From contig FJOG01000005.1 in the NCBI GenBank assembly GCA_900073065.1, forward strand, positions 1,541,420 to 1,605,419: a stretch of 64,000 nt of DNA, read 5' to 3'. Position numbers and translations under genes: made by a program. The DNA comes from Phialocephala subalpina (lineage: Eukaryota > Ascomycota > Leotiomycetes > Helotiales > Mollisiaceae). The first letter of the stretch is position 1. Every line of letters begins with the position of its first letter. Below the pieces are notes generated by a model. That model saw only the letters and a program-made list of their open reading frames with translations. It did no database searches and was not told the DNA's origin. Positions 10,942 through 21,500 of the stretch are shown here, piece by piece.

Positions 10942-13210
10942 GTTGGGAGTTGGGTGGAAGGGGGTGGGATGGGAAGGAAGGTGATACTGTAGATATGTAA
11001 ATTAGTAATTTCCGTGCTGGAAAGCACAACCAGATGTCCTCCACAGGCTGGGACAATTACGAAATGGATAATTTGATAATCAGAAATTCTTGTGTTCCAT
11101 GATATGTGATTTGTGCCAAAAACTCTCTGAAATTGCGGTTTTGAATATTGCCAGATTCTTGGGACATTGAAAATTCGAGAAAATGAGCACCTGGAAGGCA
11201 CCTTCGTTTCTGGAATGCTTTGTTGTTGTCCCATGCTGTGAAAGTAAGTATCCTTGAATATTCAGAGCATAGATTTGACTCCAGTAGCGTTGGAGCCTAT
11301 GAAAGAATCCAAGGACTGCAAGGGCTTTGATCTATTATGAACTTAGTTCATTGCATGAAGCCCAAGAACAAACAAAAGACGGCACCAACTCCCACGCCAA
11401 TCTCGAAGGTACCGAGCAAGAATGATTCAGTAGAAGGCAATAAAGCTGTCAACAAAATATTCCAAGAACCCAAGGACAATCAAAAGACAGTGCCAGCTCC
11501 CATAGCAACCAAACTTAAACTCACAGCCAAGAAGCCCAAGGTCGTCAACCAGATCGCTTCCGACCAACCCACGGCAGTCACTCGATTCCAACCCAGACTC
11601 TGAATCCGATGCACCCATTCTGGAAAGCTAAGATGTCCCGCAGATTCTAGGTGATTCAAATTGAATCCTGAGAATAATAAAACATTGATTTGAGTATACT
11701 TGTGTGAAAAGCAAGCTCGCACTGATAAGATCCATCATCGAAGAAGTCCGCAGTCGCTAATCATGATACAATTGAGGCCAAACCAGACAACATCTTCACC
11801 GCTTCTTATCCTTCTCTGTGTAGCATTCTTGTCGCGCCTCTGCATGACTAGGTTGACGAACTTGGGGTCTGCCGGGGTTTCTGGGGGATATGATAGGTTC
11901 TGATCTTATATGTGGAAGGTGTGAAGGTTCAAGAACAGTAGAAATTTAAGGATGGTGACCTCGTAACGAGCGCTTTGCTCGAGAAATTGTGGCTTGAGGG
12001 GTTGATGCTCAAGAGAGGTTACTTAGTAACAAAACATGTGTTGATCTTCTCAGATTTGATCTTTGTTTCGGAGTCTCGAATGTCCAGCACTCCTGAGACA
12101 TTCTCTTCAGCTCTGTGAAATCCTCGAGACGAGTCTGCTTCTCGAATCCAACGTCTTCTCCCATCACTCACCTCATACTCCATCAATCGCGATCCCCTCT
12201 CTCGCCAAAGCTAGGAAAGCTTTCATGCTTCTGGATCCAGCTGGACTGGACTCTGAAGAGATGAAGCTGTACATTAGAACGAGATGGCCGCGGCAGTCGA
12301 AGCAAAGAGTGAGAATCAAGAGAGGCAGGAGCAGACGAGAGAGAATGTTAGAAGATCGATGATGGCCATTTCTGGCCAAGTTCAGAAGAAGGGAGAAGAG
12401 ACTGGGACAATGGCGGAAAATTATTTGAGGACCATGGCTTGAATTCCATGCTGTGCCAGCTTGTCTCTGGATGTGAGAATTCCCAAACCCCGTACTTGTT
12501 CAAACACTGCTGGAAATACCATTTTGAATGTCCTGGGATCTCTAGGATCTAAGAGTCAGCTATTCCAAACATCACTGTTTCCTTGAAGCGTGATTATGAG
12601 AAGTGATGAATGTCCCTCGCCCGCAAGCTTGGGCATGATCTCAAACCGAAAGGAACGCAACCTAGGTCATTCAAGCTCCTAATGAGCACCATCTCCATAC
12701 GATCAAGCTTTCTAACCCCACACTTTCGAGTGTCAGCTCTCCCCAAAGCCACAGACACGTACAATAATCACATCGCATTGCATCCAGACCACGAGGACCC
12801 TCTAGTCGTCTGCACCCGATCCTTCGACGCCATCCACCCTACTTCTGCAGGTACAAATATCTACTCACCATCACTCATTCTCTCGGTGTTTCCAAATACT
12901 CTTCCCGAGTATCAAAGAGTCACAATATCGAGTCACTGCGGCTGTGACCGTGGCGGAGGGAGCTGCCTGAGTCACCTCGCCTGCTTGGAAACCAATTTGG
13001 CAGGCCCCACTTTCTCCCTGAATGCACTAGCGCCCGCTTTTGCTATCTTTCATAAGGCGAGGCGAGGAAGGAAAATACTGTTGCAATCAACAGAACATCT
13101 TCAACTTCTCCCAGCAACAGAGTCGCTCTTTACACTTCGACTTCAAGTATAGTCTCACGAGAAGAGAGAGAGAAGAACATATCAACAGAAATCCACAAGA
13201 AGAAAGCATC
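10942..13210. other. Intergenic region with repeat remnant; eIF6 promoter
   Basis: No supported gene. An 88-codon ORF at 11337-11603 is Lys/Pro-rich with an internally repeated NKQKTAPTP / DNQKTVPAP motif and has no recognisable domain. Around 11735-11780 there is a degenerate copy of part of the 250-bp repeat from the neighbouring gene. ORFs at 12063-12362 and 12610-13152 look random. The latter overlaps the eIF6 promoter. Confidence 0.5.
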
Positions 13211-14346
13211 ATGGCGGTACGAGCACAGTTCGAGAACTCGAATGAGTAAGTTTTGCGCTCGTGATTTTGCCCCTCCTTTGCACACCCCGCGATGCACACC
13301 TGCGACCTCACAGCACCCTCAAGGCTGCGCAGAAATATAGTGAGGAGCTGAAGGGATATTTGGGGAAAGAAAAGAGGCTGACGTTCTATGTGCAGAGTCG
13401 GTGTCTTCTCGACGTTGACGAATTCCTACGCTCTGGTTGCGGTTGGTGCTAGTGAGAATTTCTACAGGTATGCGACCTTCCTCCTATGGCGAAATATATG
13501 GCATACACCTTCAAGATTGAACGAGAAAAATTGGGAAGATAAAGGATAGGAAAATACCAGGAAGGATGGGGCTGACGAGGAAACAGTATCTTCGAGGCAG
13601 AATTACAAGATGTTATCCCGATTGTCCACACTACGATTGCGGGCACGAGAATCATTGGGCGACTAACTGCTGGGTATGTACTCTACACGAGGACTTGAGG
13701 ATATAGGAATGGTGCTGATGGCAGAATAGCAACCGAAAAGGTCTATTGGTACCTACAAGCACGACGGATCAAGAGCTGCAGCATCTGAGAAATAGTTTAC
13801 CGGATGAGGTGAAGATACAGGTACATCCTCCTTAAAGCCTCACAATCCCCCCAACCTCTCTATGAACCATACTCACGCCATGAATCACAGAGAATAGAAG
13901 AACGCCTCTCAGCCCTCGGAAACGTGATCGTCTCCAACGACCACGTCGCCCTCGTCCACCCCGACCTCGAACGTGAAACCGAAGAAATAATAGCCGACGT
14001 CCTAGGCGTCGAAGTCTTCCGCCAAACAATCGCTGATAACGTCCTGGTCGGCTCCTACATGTCTCTCTCCAACCAAGGTGGACTCGTCCATCCCAAGACC
14101 TCTATCCAAGATCAAGACGAACTTTCGAGTCTGTTGCAGGTGCCATTGGTAGCGGGTAGTATTAATAGGGGAAGTTCAGTTGTGGGAGCGGGTATGGTGG
14201 TTAATGACTGGCTGGCGGTTACGGGTCTCGATACTACGGCGACGGAGTTAAGTGTTGTGGAGAGCGTGTTTAGGTTGGGTGAGGGGCAGGGGCCGGGAGC
14301 AATAAATACCAGTTTGAAGGATACGATGGTGGAGAGTTTCTACTGA
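13211..14346 (+). CDS. TIF6: Eukaryotic translation initiation factor 6
   Basis: eIF6 binds the 60S subunit in the nucleolus and cytoplasm. It is needed for 60S biogenesis and keeps 60S from joining 40S until it is released by Efl1/Sdo1. Five exons are read: 13211-13245, 13396-13467, 13587-13673, 13730-13820 and 13891-14346, giving 246 residues, the family's normal size. Diagnostic blocks are [17 protein letters not shown] at the N-terminus, [19 protein letters not shown], then [16 protein letters not shown], and [16 protein letters not shown] near the C-terminus, matching the pentein-fold repeats of eIF6. The early introns and the start context (aagcatcATGG) are normal. The protein appears intact. 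Confidence 0.97.
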
Positions 14347-15104
14347 TCGTATCCTTGGGCTGTAGACGAGATACTCGGAAGAACATTGTGCGGTGGGACG
14401 AGTCCTACGGTGGAGGTACGAGGCCATACTTGGATCCGGAGAGGATTGGGTACTGGTCGAACTCGCTGTTATTATTGCGCGGAGGAAGATTTGAGGGCGA
14501 AAAGCAAGGAAGGGATGTATCATGAAGAAAGGGTGATCATGGCTATGCTCCTCTTTAGGAGGTACTGCACAGCGTTGTTTCTGGCCTTCATACGTATTTT
14601 CATTGCAAGGCGTTGTGGCCTTTTGGATTGAATCGATGACCTTTCTTCATCCCCACATTCTTGGGTCCTTCTTGCTCATTGATGTTCAGCTAGTATCTTC
14701 AGATTATCTTTTTCCAGCCCTCATAACGTCTGCCAAGTGGCTTCATATCCCATGTCCTCGATACTGGCCCCAACAAAATTCCTCGAAGGCTTCATCACCT
14801 CTATATAAAGGGTGTACAAGCTACGATATCTCTCGGTACCTCTGTATCTTCTTCTGTCGCCAAAATTCAAACTGTGCCCGGGGCCTCAACAACTATGAGC
14901 TTGTCTAAATCGGCGTAGCAAAGCAAATAAAGAGGAGGAAGACAGAATCAGTTTGTTTCCAGACACAATCGATTCTTAACAGCCGAGCTTAATTTCTTTG
15001 CTATCATTTCTCACATCATTGTCAACTTCCATCCATCCTTCCTTACCTTTCAACTCTCCAATATCGACGAGAAACCTCCTTTCCCCCCAACTATCTTCCC
15101 CCTC
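14347..15104. other. Intergenic region
   Basis: Between eIF6 and the 3' fragment of the split GFA gene I see only short ORFs (14386-14631, 14603-14908) without domains. Confidence 0.5.
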
Positions 15105-15380
15105 TCACAAAGCGCCTTCTCCCCAAGCCTTCAAATCCCTAGAAAAACAATCAACGACATCATTCTGGAAATGCAAAGGTTCATCTTTCTCAGAAGGACG
15201 ACCTATCACAGCTTGTTCCTGGAATCCGATTCTTGAGGTATACCACGATAGCCAGTTCTCTGCTCTTGCTCCTTCTTTTGCGCTAAATAGTCCGACACTA
15301 ACTCGTATCAAGTCCGGGGCGGTCTTCTCGTATGCGAATACAGTAGCTCCGCAAGTCTTGCAGAATGTTCGGGCGTGGTT
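15105..15380 (-). pseudogene. 3' fragment of the split GFA-domain gene
   Basis: Reading on the minus strand from the insertion point gives NHARTFCKTCGATVFAYEK and then about 70 more residues to a TGA/TAG-type stop at 15105. FCKTCG is the last zinc-binding CxxC pair of a GFA/CENP-V (Mss4-like) fold, and the following VSVGLFSAKEGAR strand fits the end of that domain. The ORF extends artificially upstream to 15422 through the terminal repeat of the inserted element. Joined to 22713-23684 after removal of the element and one TA, it continues the frame exactly (91 residues), giving a protein of about 415 residues. In its present position it lacks a start and is presumably dead. Confidence 0.88.
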
Positions 15381-15382
15381 TA

Positions 15383-15620
15383 CAGTAGAGTTCGAAATCG
15401 GCTTCAGTTTGGGAACACTCAATCATTTTATTTTTGACCCACAATTCAAGATGCATTAACCCCTTATAGCTAGCCTAATTACAAGCCCCTGCATTCGCTC
15501 ACCTCCCCTGCTGATATGCGTGTCACATGCAGTATAGACTTCTGCCTGAGGATGAATTCCCGTCGCCGGCCATCGGCGATATTTCTGATCTATCACGTGA
15601 GACAATTGCTTCTGCCTGAG
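15383..15620 (+). repeat. Left terminal inverted repeat
   Basis: The outer 27 bases match the right end exactly in inverse orientation. The next ~50 bases match with a few changes (AACACTCAAT, TTATTTTTG). Weaker similarity continues inward through TTCGCT, TGCCTGAG, a CATCGGCG/CGATATCGGCG block and TCACGTG to about 15610. A 15-bp direct repeat (CTTCTGCCTGAGGAT) occurs at 15539 and 15609, possibly a subterminal transposase-binding site. Confidence 0.85.
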
Positions 15621-15837
15621 GATTGATACCGGACACTATAGAACATTCTAGAACTACCTCTGAATGACATGTCCTTTCGTGCTTTCCCTCGGATGCTGGC
15701 TCTGCTTCCCTAATATTGCCGTCCTACTATCGCCTCTGGAATTTCCTACCTTTTGATATTGCCGTAAACCAATCGGCTCCGGGCATACCTCTGTAGGTTT
15801 TATTGGCAAGCTTGCGAAGAAGGCGTTTCTAGCGACT

Positions 15838-15960
15838 GACTTATGATGACACAGGATTGGATATTCCGTCTACCGCACGCTGCCAGTGTGCTCTCAGTGG
15901 CAAGTTATGATCTGTGAAGGTGATGTTCTAACGAACTACTTATGATGACATAGGATTGGA
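15838..15960 (+). repeat. Pair of 23-bp direct repeats 100 bp apart
   Basis: ACTTATGATGACA[CT]AGGATTGGA appears near 15839 and 15938, one mismatch apart, just inside the left end and upstream of the first element ORF. They could be subterminal repeats or part of the ORF promoter. No function is demonstrated. Confidence 0.6.
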
Positions 15961-16025
15961 CGGCTAGTCTTCTGTGGTAGCGGCTCCTCCCCCTACCTCT
16001 GGAACGCAGTTGTCCAAAGGCAACG

Positions 16026-17288
16026 ATGAGCAGCCCAACCCCTTCCCTCGACTCTTTCGATTCATATGAGCAGTGGAATCCATACGATGACATCAGTCAG
16101 CAGCAGACACAGACGAACGATCTTAAGCTATGCCAGTTTCCTGACTGGGATAGCGAGGGGACCTACGATGATGATCCACCGATTTATATACATTACGCAA
16201 TCGTATGGAAGGTTACACGGAACAATAGGGCAGTAATGGGACTAGATACGGTGCAAGATACAGTTCTGGCACCTGCGGCCTACTTCCAACACTTTATCCG
16301 CCCAAATATTGACAATTATTGGCGCGAAAAAGACAAACCAGTCAGGTCCGAGGATACAAACGTTGTGGTTTCGGTCACACAGCGCAAAGAGCCCCCTCTT
16401 ACAAAACGCTTTGCTGACACTAGTATTGACTGGGCAGTGATAGAAAAACAGCTCGTTTCGTGGGGCGAGTTTTACCGCGCAGGTAAGAAACTGACACTAA
16501 AGCTCCCATTCAACTACGTAGACGTTAGTTAGTCATCGACTACTGCCAGAAGAGGCTTCCCATCCACAACTCGGCAGATGCTTGCCGAAGGAGCTCTGCA
16601 GCTAGATGCAGAACAGGCATCTTCCGGACGCCCATCCGTTTGGCGGGAGGTATATAATACCATGCGTTGCCCTGGGCCTCCCTGTAAGAAGGGGCCTCAT
16701 TGCTGGCGTGACCCTATTGGTAAAAAGCATTACCCACTGAACACGCGCCAGCTAAAGAGCCTCATTATGCATGTGCAAGAGGGTCATACTTTGGAGACAC
16801 ATAATGATGTACCCGCGAATATTCGTGAGGAGCTGTACGCAGAGGAGCAGAAGTTGCTCGAGAAGCATCAAAAGGCTTCTGGGTCTGGGACATCTGCAGC
16901 AGCCCCTCCTGCTATTCATATCACAAATGTGCTGCCCCCACCGTCTGGTCCAACATCCTACCGGGCGTTCTCAGCTGGAACTCCGGCTCCAGACATCCCT
17001 TCACATACTCCAGTTGATCGTCTCAATATCCCTGGCTTTCGAGATGACGCAGTAAAGGAATACTGTGCTTGGCAGCAGTCGCAAGTGAAGGAGCCAGCAC
17101 TAAAGGCAGGCTTTCAAACAGCTTGCGGTGTAATACTAAAAAGGGGTTTCGACCTGGAACTGATCCGCCGGAATCCAAACCCCAAATTTTTGATCGATGA
17201 AGACGTACAAGAAGGGATTGCCGAACATGTCATAAGTGACATTGACTACTGGTTCGAGAATATCAAGCGACCTAGGATTGGGGAATAA
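16026..17288 (+). pseudogene. Element companion ORF of unknown family, one in-frame TAG
   Basis: One frame runs from ATG 16026 (MSSPTPSLDSFDSYEQW) to a stop at 17286-17288, broken only by TAG at 16530-16532. The two parts are 168 and 236 residues, and the 15 codons between the TAG and the next ATG (SSTTARRGFPSTTRQ) continue sensibly. I recall similar proteins as repetitive hypotheticals in ascomycete genomes but know no function. Notable is a Cys/His-rich block MRCPGPPCKKGPHCWRD, possibly metal-binding, followed by a charged helix and a Pro-rich linker. A 60-nt intron (16518-16577, GTAGAC..CAG) could also remove the stop but has a weak donor. A CAG-to-TAG change fits better. It lies convergent to the transposase, 84 bp apart. 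Confidence 0.7.
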
Positions 17289-17372
17289 CTAGAATGAGAT
17301 AGTATACATTGCAAGTAGTCTAGTCATTAGGATTTTTGAATTTGAAAACTATTCTGTTACCACATGCCAAGC

Positions 17373-18353
17373 TTATAGCTCTTCAATGATCAATCCTGCA
17401 TGCCTAAAATGCCCTCTAGCACTGCTCTTCTTGCTGCCAACTACGTCAATACACCACTCTAAAAAGCTATCAAAGCCTTGCTCCGGATTTTCTTCATAAA
17501 TATACCAGTTTCGTTTGATAAAAGCTTTTAACTCGGCGAAGAACTCTTCGATTGGATTGAGATCAGGTGAGTATGGCGGCAGATATACTAGCTTCACACC
17601 AGCATCACGACACATCTGCTCGATCCGCTCGGTGTAATGGATAAATGCATTATCCATAACGAGAACCGACTTCGGTTCGGGCCATGTACCCATGAAAGGA
17701 AGGAGTTGCTCTATGAAACCCTCAAAGACGGCGCTGTCTGTGGATCCCTGGTAAACGCGAGCAAAGATAACGCCGTCCTGCGTATATGCGGGCAATATCT
17801 GATATCGCTACTCACGTTGGAATCGGGCAATCTGAATCGGAGTCACACCAAGGGGAGACCATCCCATCCGTCTAAATCCACTCCGTTTGTCGCATCCAGA
17901 TTCATCCACGAAAACATAGTAATACGAGCGGAAGCCCGAATCCCACGAGTTATACATATACAGGTCTCGCAGATCTGCATTTCGTCCCTTTGCTATGCGG
18001 CGAATTATTTTTTTGGTCCAACCGCGGGATTTCAGCGCTCTCCCAATGCTAGCAGCAGATACATGCGTGTCGAACTCGTCCAGCATGAAAAGCACCATCT
18101 CGTCCCGGTATAGATCAGGCTTCTCGAGTAAGTATTCGCACAGAGCGTCTAACATCGGAGGTGTAATGCTTCGAGGCCGTCCGACACCATTCGAAGGGGC
18201 TTTAGTAGAGCTAAAATGACGAAGGTTTAACTGTATCGCGAAGACAGAGCGCTCACTACAACCTACGACGTCAGCTATTTCACTAGGAGGACGGTTACTG
18301 AGGATCATGTCGCGAATTTGCGCATGCTGCGACTCTGCAAGATTCGGAGCCAT
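17373..18353 (-). pseudogene. Tc1/mariner-type transposase (D34E), one in-frame TAG
   Basis: Minus-strand frame from ATG at 18353 (MAPNLAESQHAQIRDMIL) to 17373. It contains an N-terminal helix-turn-helix (PPSEIADVVGCSERSVFAI), a second DNA-binding region (GVGRPRSITPPMLDALCEYL), and the DDE_3 catalytic domain: VFVDESG (first Asp), VLVMDNAFIH (second Asp) and LNPIEEFFAELK (Glu), with 34 residues between the second Asp and the Glu. The frame is interrupted by TAG at 17808-17810, directly before RYQILPAYTQDGV, a motif normally in the middle of the enzyme, so about 326 residues are encoded with one stop. Restoring CAG there would need one transition. As it stands the product would lack the second and third catalytic residues. 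Confidence 0.92.
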
Positions 18354-18577
18354 TCCGTGGAGTGTTTTATTCGAGCGAGATACTCTTCCGTTGACTTTAC
18401 TGCGGTCAAAAGGACAGGTGGAATGCCTGAGGCCCTAAGGCCGGAACACGGACAACTCGACGTCGACCTTGATGTGATGGATAATCTCTGGCGAAGGCAA
18501 CAGTTGAAAGTTCACAGCACGATTCTCTGACTAATAGCAAATAAAGTTGAATATTCTCAAGATCTGGTCTCGTGAAT
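18354..18577. promoter_or_regulatory. Divergent intergenic region between transposase and NLR gene
   Basis: The 224 bases separate the divergent starts of the transposase (minus) and the patatin-NLR gene (plus) and must hold both promoters. A palindromic GGCCCTAAGGCC-like block (about 18431-18442) and a TGCCTGAGG copy are visible. No clear TATA box. Confidence 0.4.
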
Positions 18578-21500
18578 ATGGAACCAGCCACAGGAGAATC
18601 ATTGAATCGCCCGCTGCGTCTTCTATCTTTAGGTAAATAGACACTATTCTATACCTACATCCCTACTACTAACAGTTCAGATGGCGGTGGTATCAGAGGC
18701 ATCTCGGAGCTAGTAATCCTAGAGGAAATCATGCATCGTGTAGGTCGGTCTCAAAATCTGCCAACCCTTCTTCCGGCAGACTACTTTGACGTAATCTGCG
18801 GTACAAGTACTGGTGGGTAAGTATATAATGTTCAAATGAGTGTTACAACTCCTTCTAACGTTGCATAGGCTTATTGCTCTACTTCTCGGTCGCCTCCGCT
18901 TATCCGTTCCCGAAGCCATCGACAAGTACCGACTCTTGGCCAAACAAGTCTTCTCGGACAAGAAATCTCGAGGAAAGGATGGGTGCTTCAAAGCCTCGAG
19001 TTTAGAAAAGGCAATCAAAGACGCTATCGAGGAAAAATTGGGCAAAGGTCATGCAGATGACAGGATGTTTGTATCCAATAGATCGTCATGCAAGACGTAA
19101 GTCTCTAAATCATCTTAGTGCTAAATAATACTAAAGCTCTTAGATTCGTTTGCGCAGTCCCAGCGAAGCACATCAACAAGCAACCGAGATTGTTCCGTAC
19201 ATGGTCGGCAGATAAAAATCCAGGTTATAACTGTACTATCTGGGAAGCCGCACGCGCGACATCAGCTGCTCCTAGATTCTTCAAGCGTATTTACATTGGA
19301 GATCCAGGTCTACAAGAGGAGTTTATCGATGCAGGAATGGGATGCAACAATCCTGTGCGGTATCTTGTCGAAGAAGTGGGAAAGGAATTTGGTCCCGAGA
19401 GAACGGTTAGTTGTATTGTCAGTATCGGGACAGGAAAGCCAAAGGTTGCTGGGTTTAAAGCCCCGGGCCTCTTTCAAAGAGTACTACCGTTGGAGCTCAT
19501 CAAGGTTTTAGCGGACATGGCTACCGACACCGAGGTTGAAGCGTCGGCAATGGAAGCTCGATTCCAAAACTGCCCTGGCCTCTACTACCGGCTGAATGTA
19601 GAGAGAGGACTTGAGGAGGTCTCTCTCGAGGAATGGGAAAAGCTTGGAGATGTCAAACAACACACCATGGCATATTTGAATGACAACGCAGTCAGCAGAA
19701 GGATAGATGTGATTGTAGATGCATTAGTAGGGAAGTCCCAGCAGGTGTACCCTCTAGGCCAGTTAGGTATATAGCAAGAGACTTTTCATTTTGCATATGC
19801 TAAGCAGAAGGCAGATGGAGCAGTTGCAGCTATTTTTAATACTTATCACTACTTTCTGTATCCAGCACACCAGGTCCTATACTATATCACTCGAAAGGAT
19901 CCTCTTGAGGCCATCCATCAACGATTCCAGAGGCCCCTAGATAAGGCAATGCCAACGGTCGTTGTTTTGCTTGGTATGGGAGGATGTGGCAAATCTCAAC
20001 TTGCACTCGAATATTGTCGACAAGGTCAGAACGAGAAGTGGTTTTCTGCGATACTCTGGTTAGATGCAAGTTCTCCTATGAGTATAGCACAGTCTTTCGC
20101 CAATGTCGCAAATAAGTTGTCGAAACCAAATTTCGATATTGCAGATGAGAAAGGAAACATTCGATTTGTTCTTGAGACGATAGAGGTATGGAAGTTCCGC
20201 TGGCTACTCGTCTTTGATAACTTTGACAATCCAAGCTCGTTTGGCAACACGAGTATAAAGGAATATTTCCCACGGAGTGGCTGCGGTTCAATTCTCTTCA
20301 CGACTCGCCATGCTGGAGCAAAGAGCTTGGGCTTCTATATCGAAGTGACGACTATGTCGAATGAAGAGGCATTGCAGCTCTTGCTTGAGAGAAGCCAAGC
20401 TGAGAAAACCAGTTCAAATACACAAGAAGGGGCAGATATCGTTAAGAGGCTTGGATATCATGCGCTCGCCATTGACCAAGCCGGAGCTTACATTCTAGCA
20501 CGTGGTTTGGATCTCCACCTATATATGATGCACTACTCTGAGCGGAAAGAGAGGGTGCTCAACGAGGTACCTGAACTTTGGGATTATAAACGAAAGTTGA
20601 CGACGGATGCGGAGGTCGAAACCAAGCTAACTGTGTTCACGACTTGGGAGTTATCCATTGAATTGATCACAGGAAGCCCTGATGCTCGCGAAGACAAAGC
20701 CCATCTTCTTACTCTAGCAGGATTTCTCGACGGTAAAGAAGTGTCCGATGAACTTTTCAGATGCTACGGCTCTAAACACGTTCACTGGCTGGTATCTTGT
20801 GTACGCGATGGCGTTTGGGACAAGTACGAAGCTCAGGACATACTCAAAGAATTCCAAAATCTCTCGCTGCTTCAAAACCTATACATCGGAAAGGATGAGA
20901 CGACATTCTCACTACACCCTCTTATTCAAGATTGGGTAAAGTTACGAGTCAACTCGAACGCACGCCGGGCATTTACTCGGGAAGCAATTCTATTGCTTTC
21001 AGCCTTCTTGGATTCTCACAGCATTCATAATATGAAATTCGAATCGAAGCAAGCACTATTATCTCACTTAGAGGCAGTCCTTCAAAACGAGATTGACTAC
21101 ACAGTTCTCAGCGAGAACCTCGAAGAGATTGAGTTGCTAGATGCTACATCTAATTTCGGTTCTTTCTTTCGAAGACAGGGTCGATATAACTTGTCTAAAC
21201 AGATGATCCAGCATACTTTAAAGGGGAGGACAAAAGTCCTCGGCAAGGAGCACCCTGACACGCTCAGGAGCATGAACAGCCTCGCCCTTCNNNNNNNNNN
21301 NNNNNNNNNNNNNNNNNNNNNNNNNNNNNNNNNNNNNNNNNNNNNNNNNNNNNNNNNNNNNNNNNNNNNNNNNNNNNNNNNNNNNNNNNNNNNNNNNNNN
21401 NNNNNNNNNNNNNNNNNNNNNNNNNNNNNNNNNNNNNNNNNNNNNNNNNNNNNNNNNNNNNNNNNNNNNNNNNNNNNNNNNNNNNNNNNNNNNNNNNNNN

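Noticed and set aside
12610..13152. 180-codon ORF upstream of eIF6
   Set aside because: It overlaps the eIF6 promoter, has no domain, and its composition looks random.
14386..14908. Small ORFs downstream of eIF6
   Set aside because: No domain, no intron support, random composition.
15381..15422. ATG-type start at 15422 for the GFA 3' fragment
   Set aside because: The first 14 codons are TIR sequence. They are an accidental extension, not the native start.
16518..16577. 60-nt intron removing the TAG of the companion ORF
   Set aside because: The length keeps frame, but the donor GTAGAC is poor and the removed segment reads like coding sequence (TTARRGFPSTTRQ). Kept only as an alternative.
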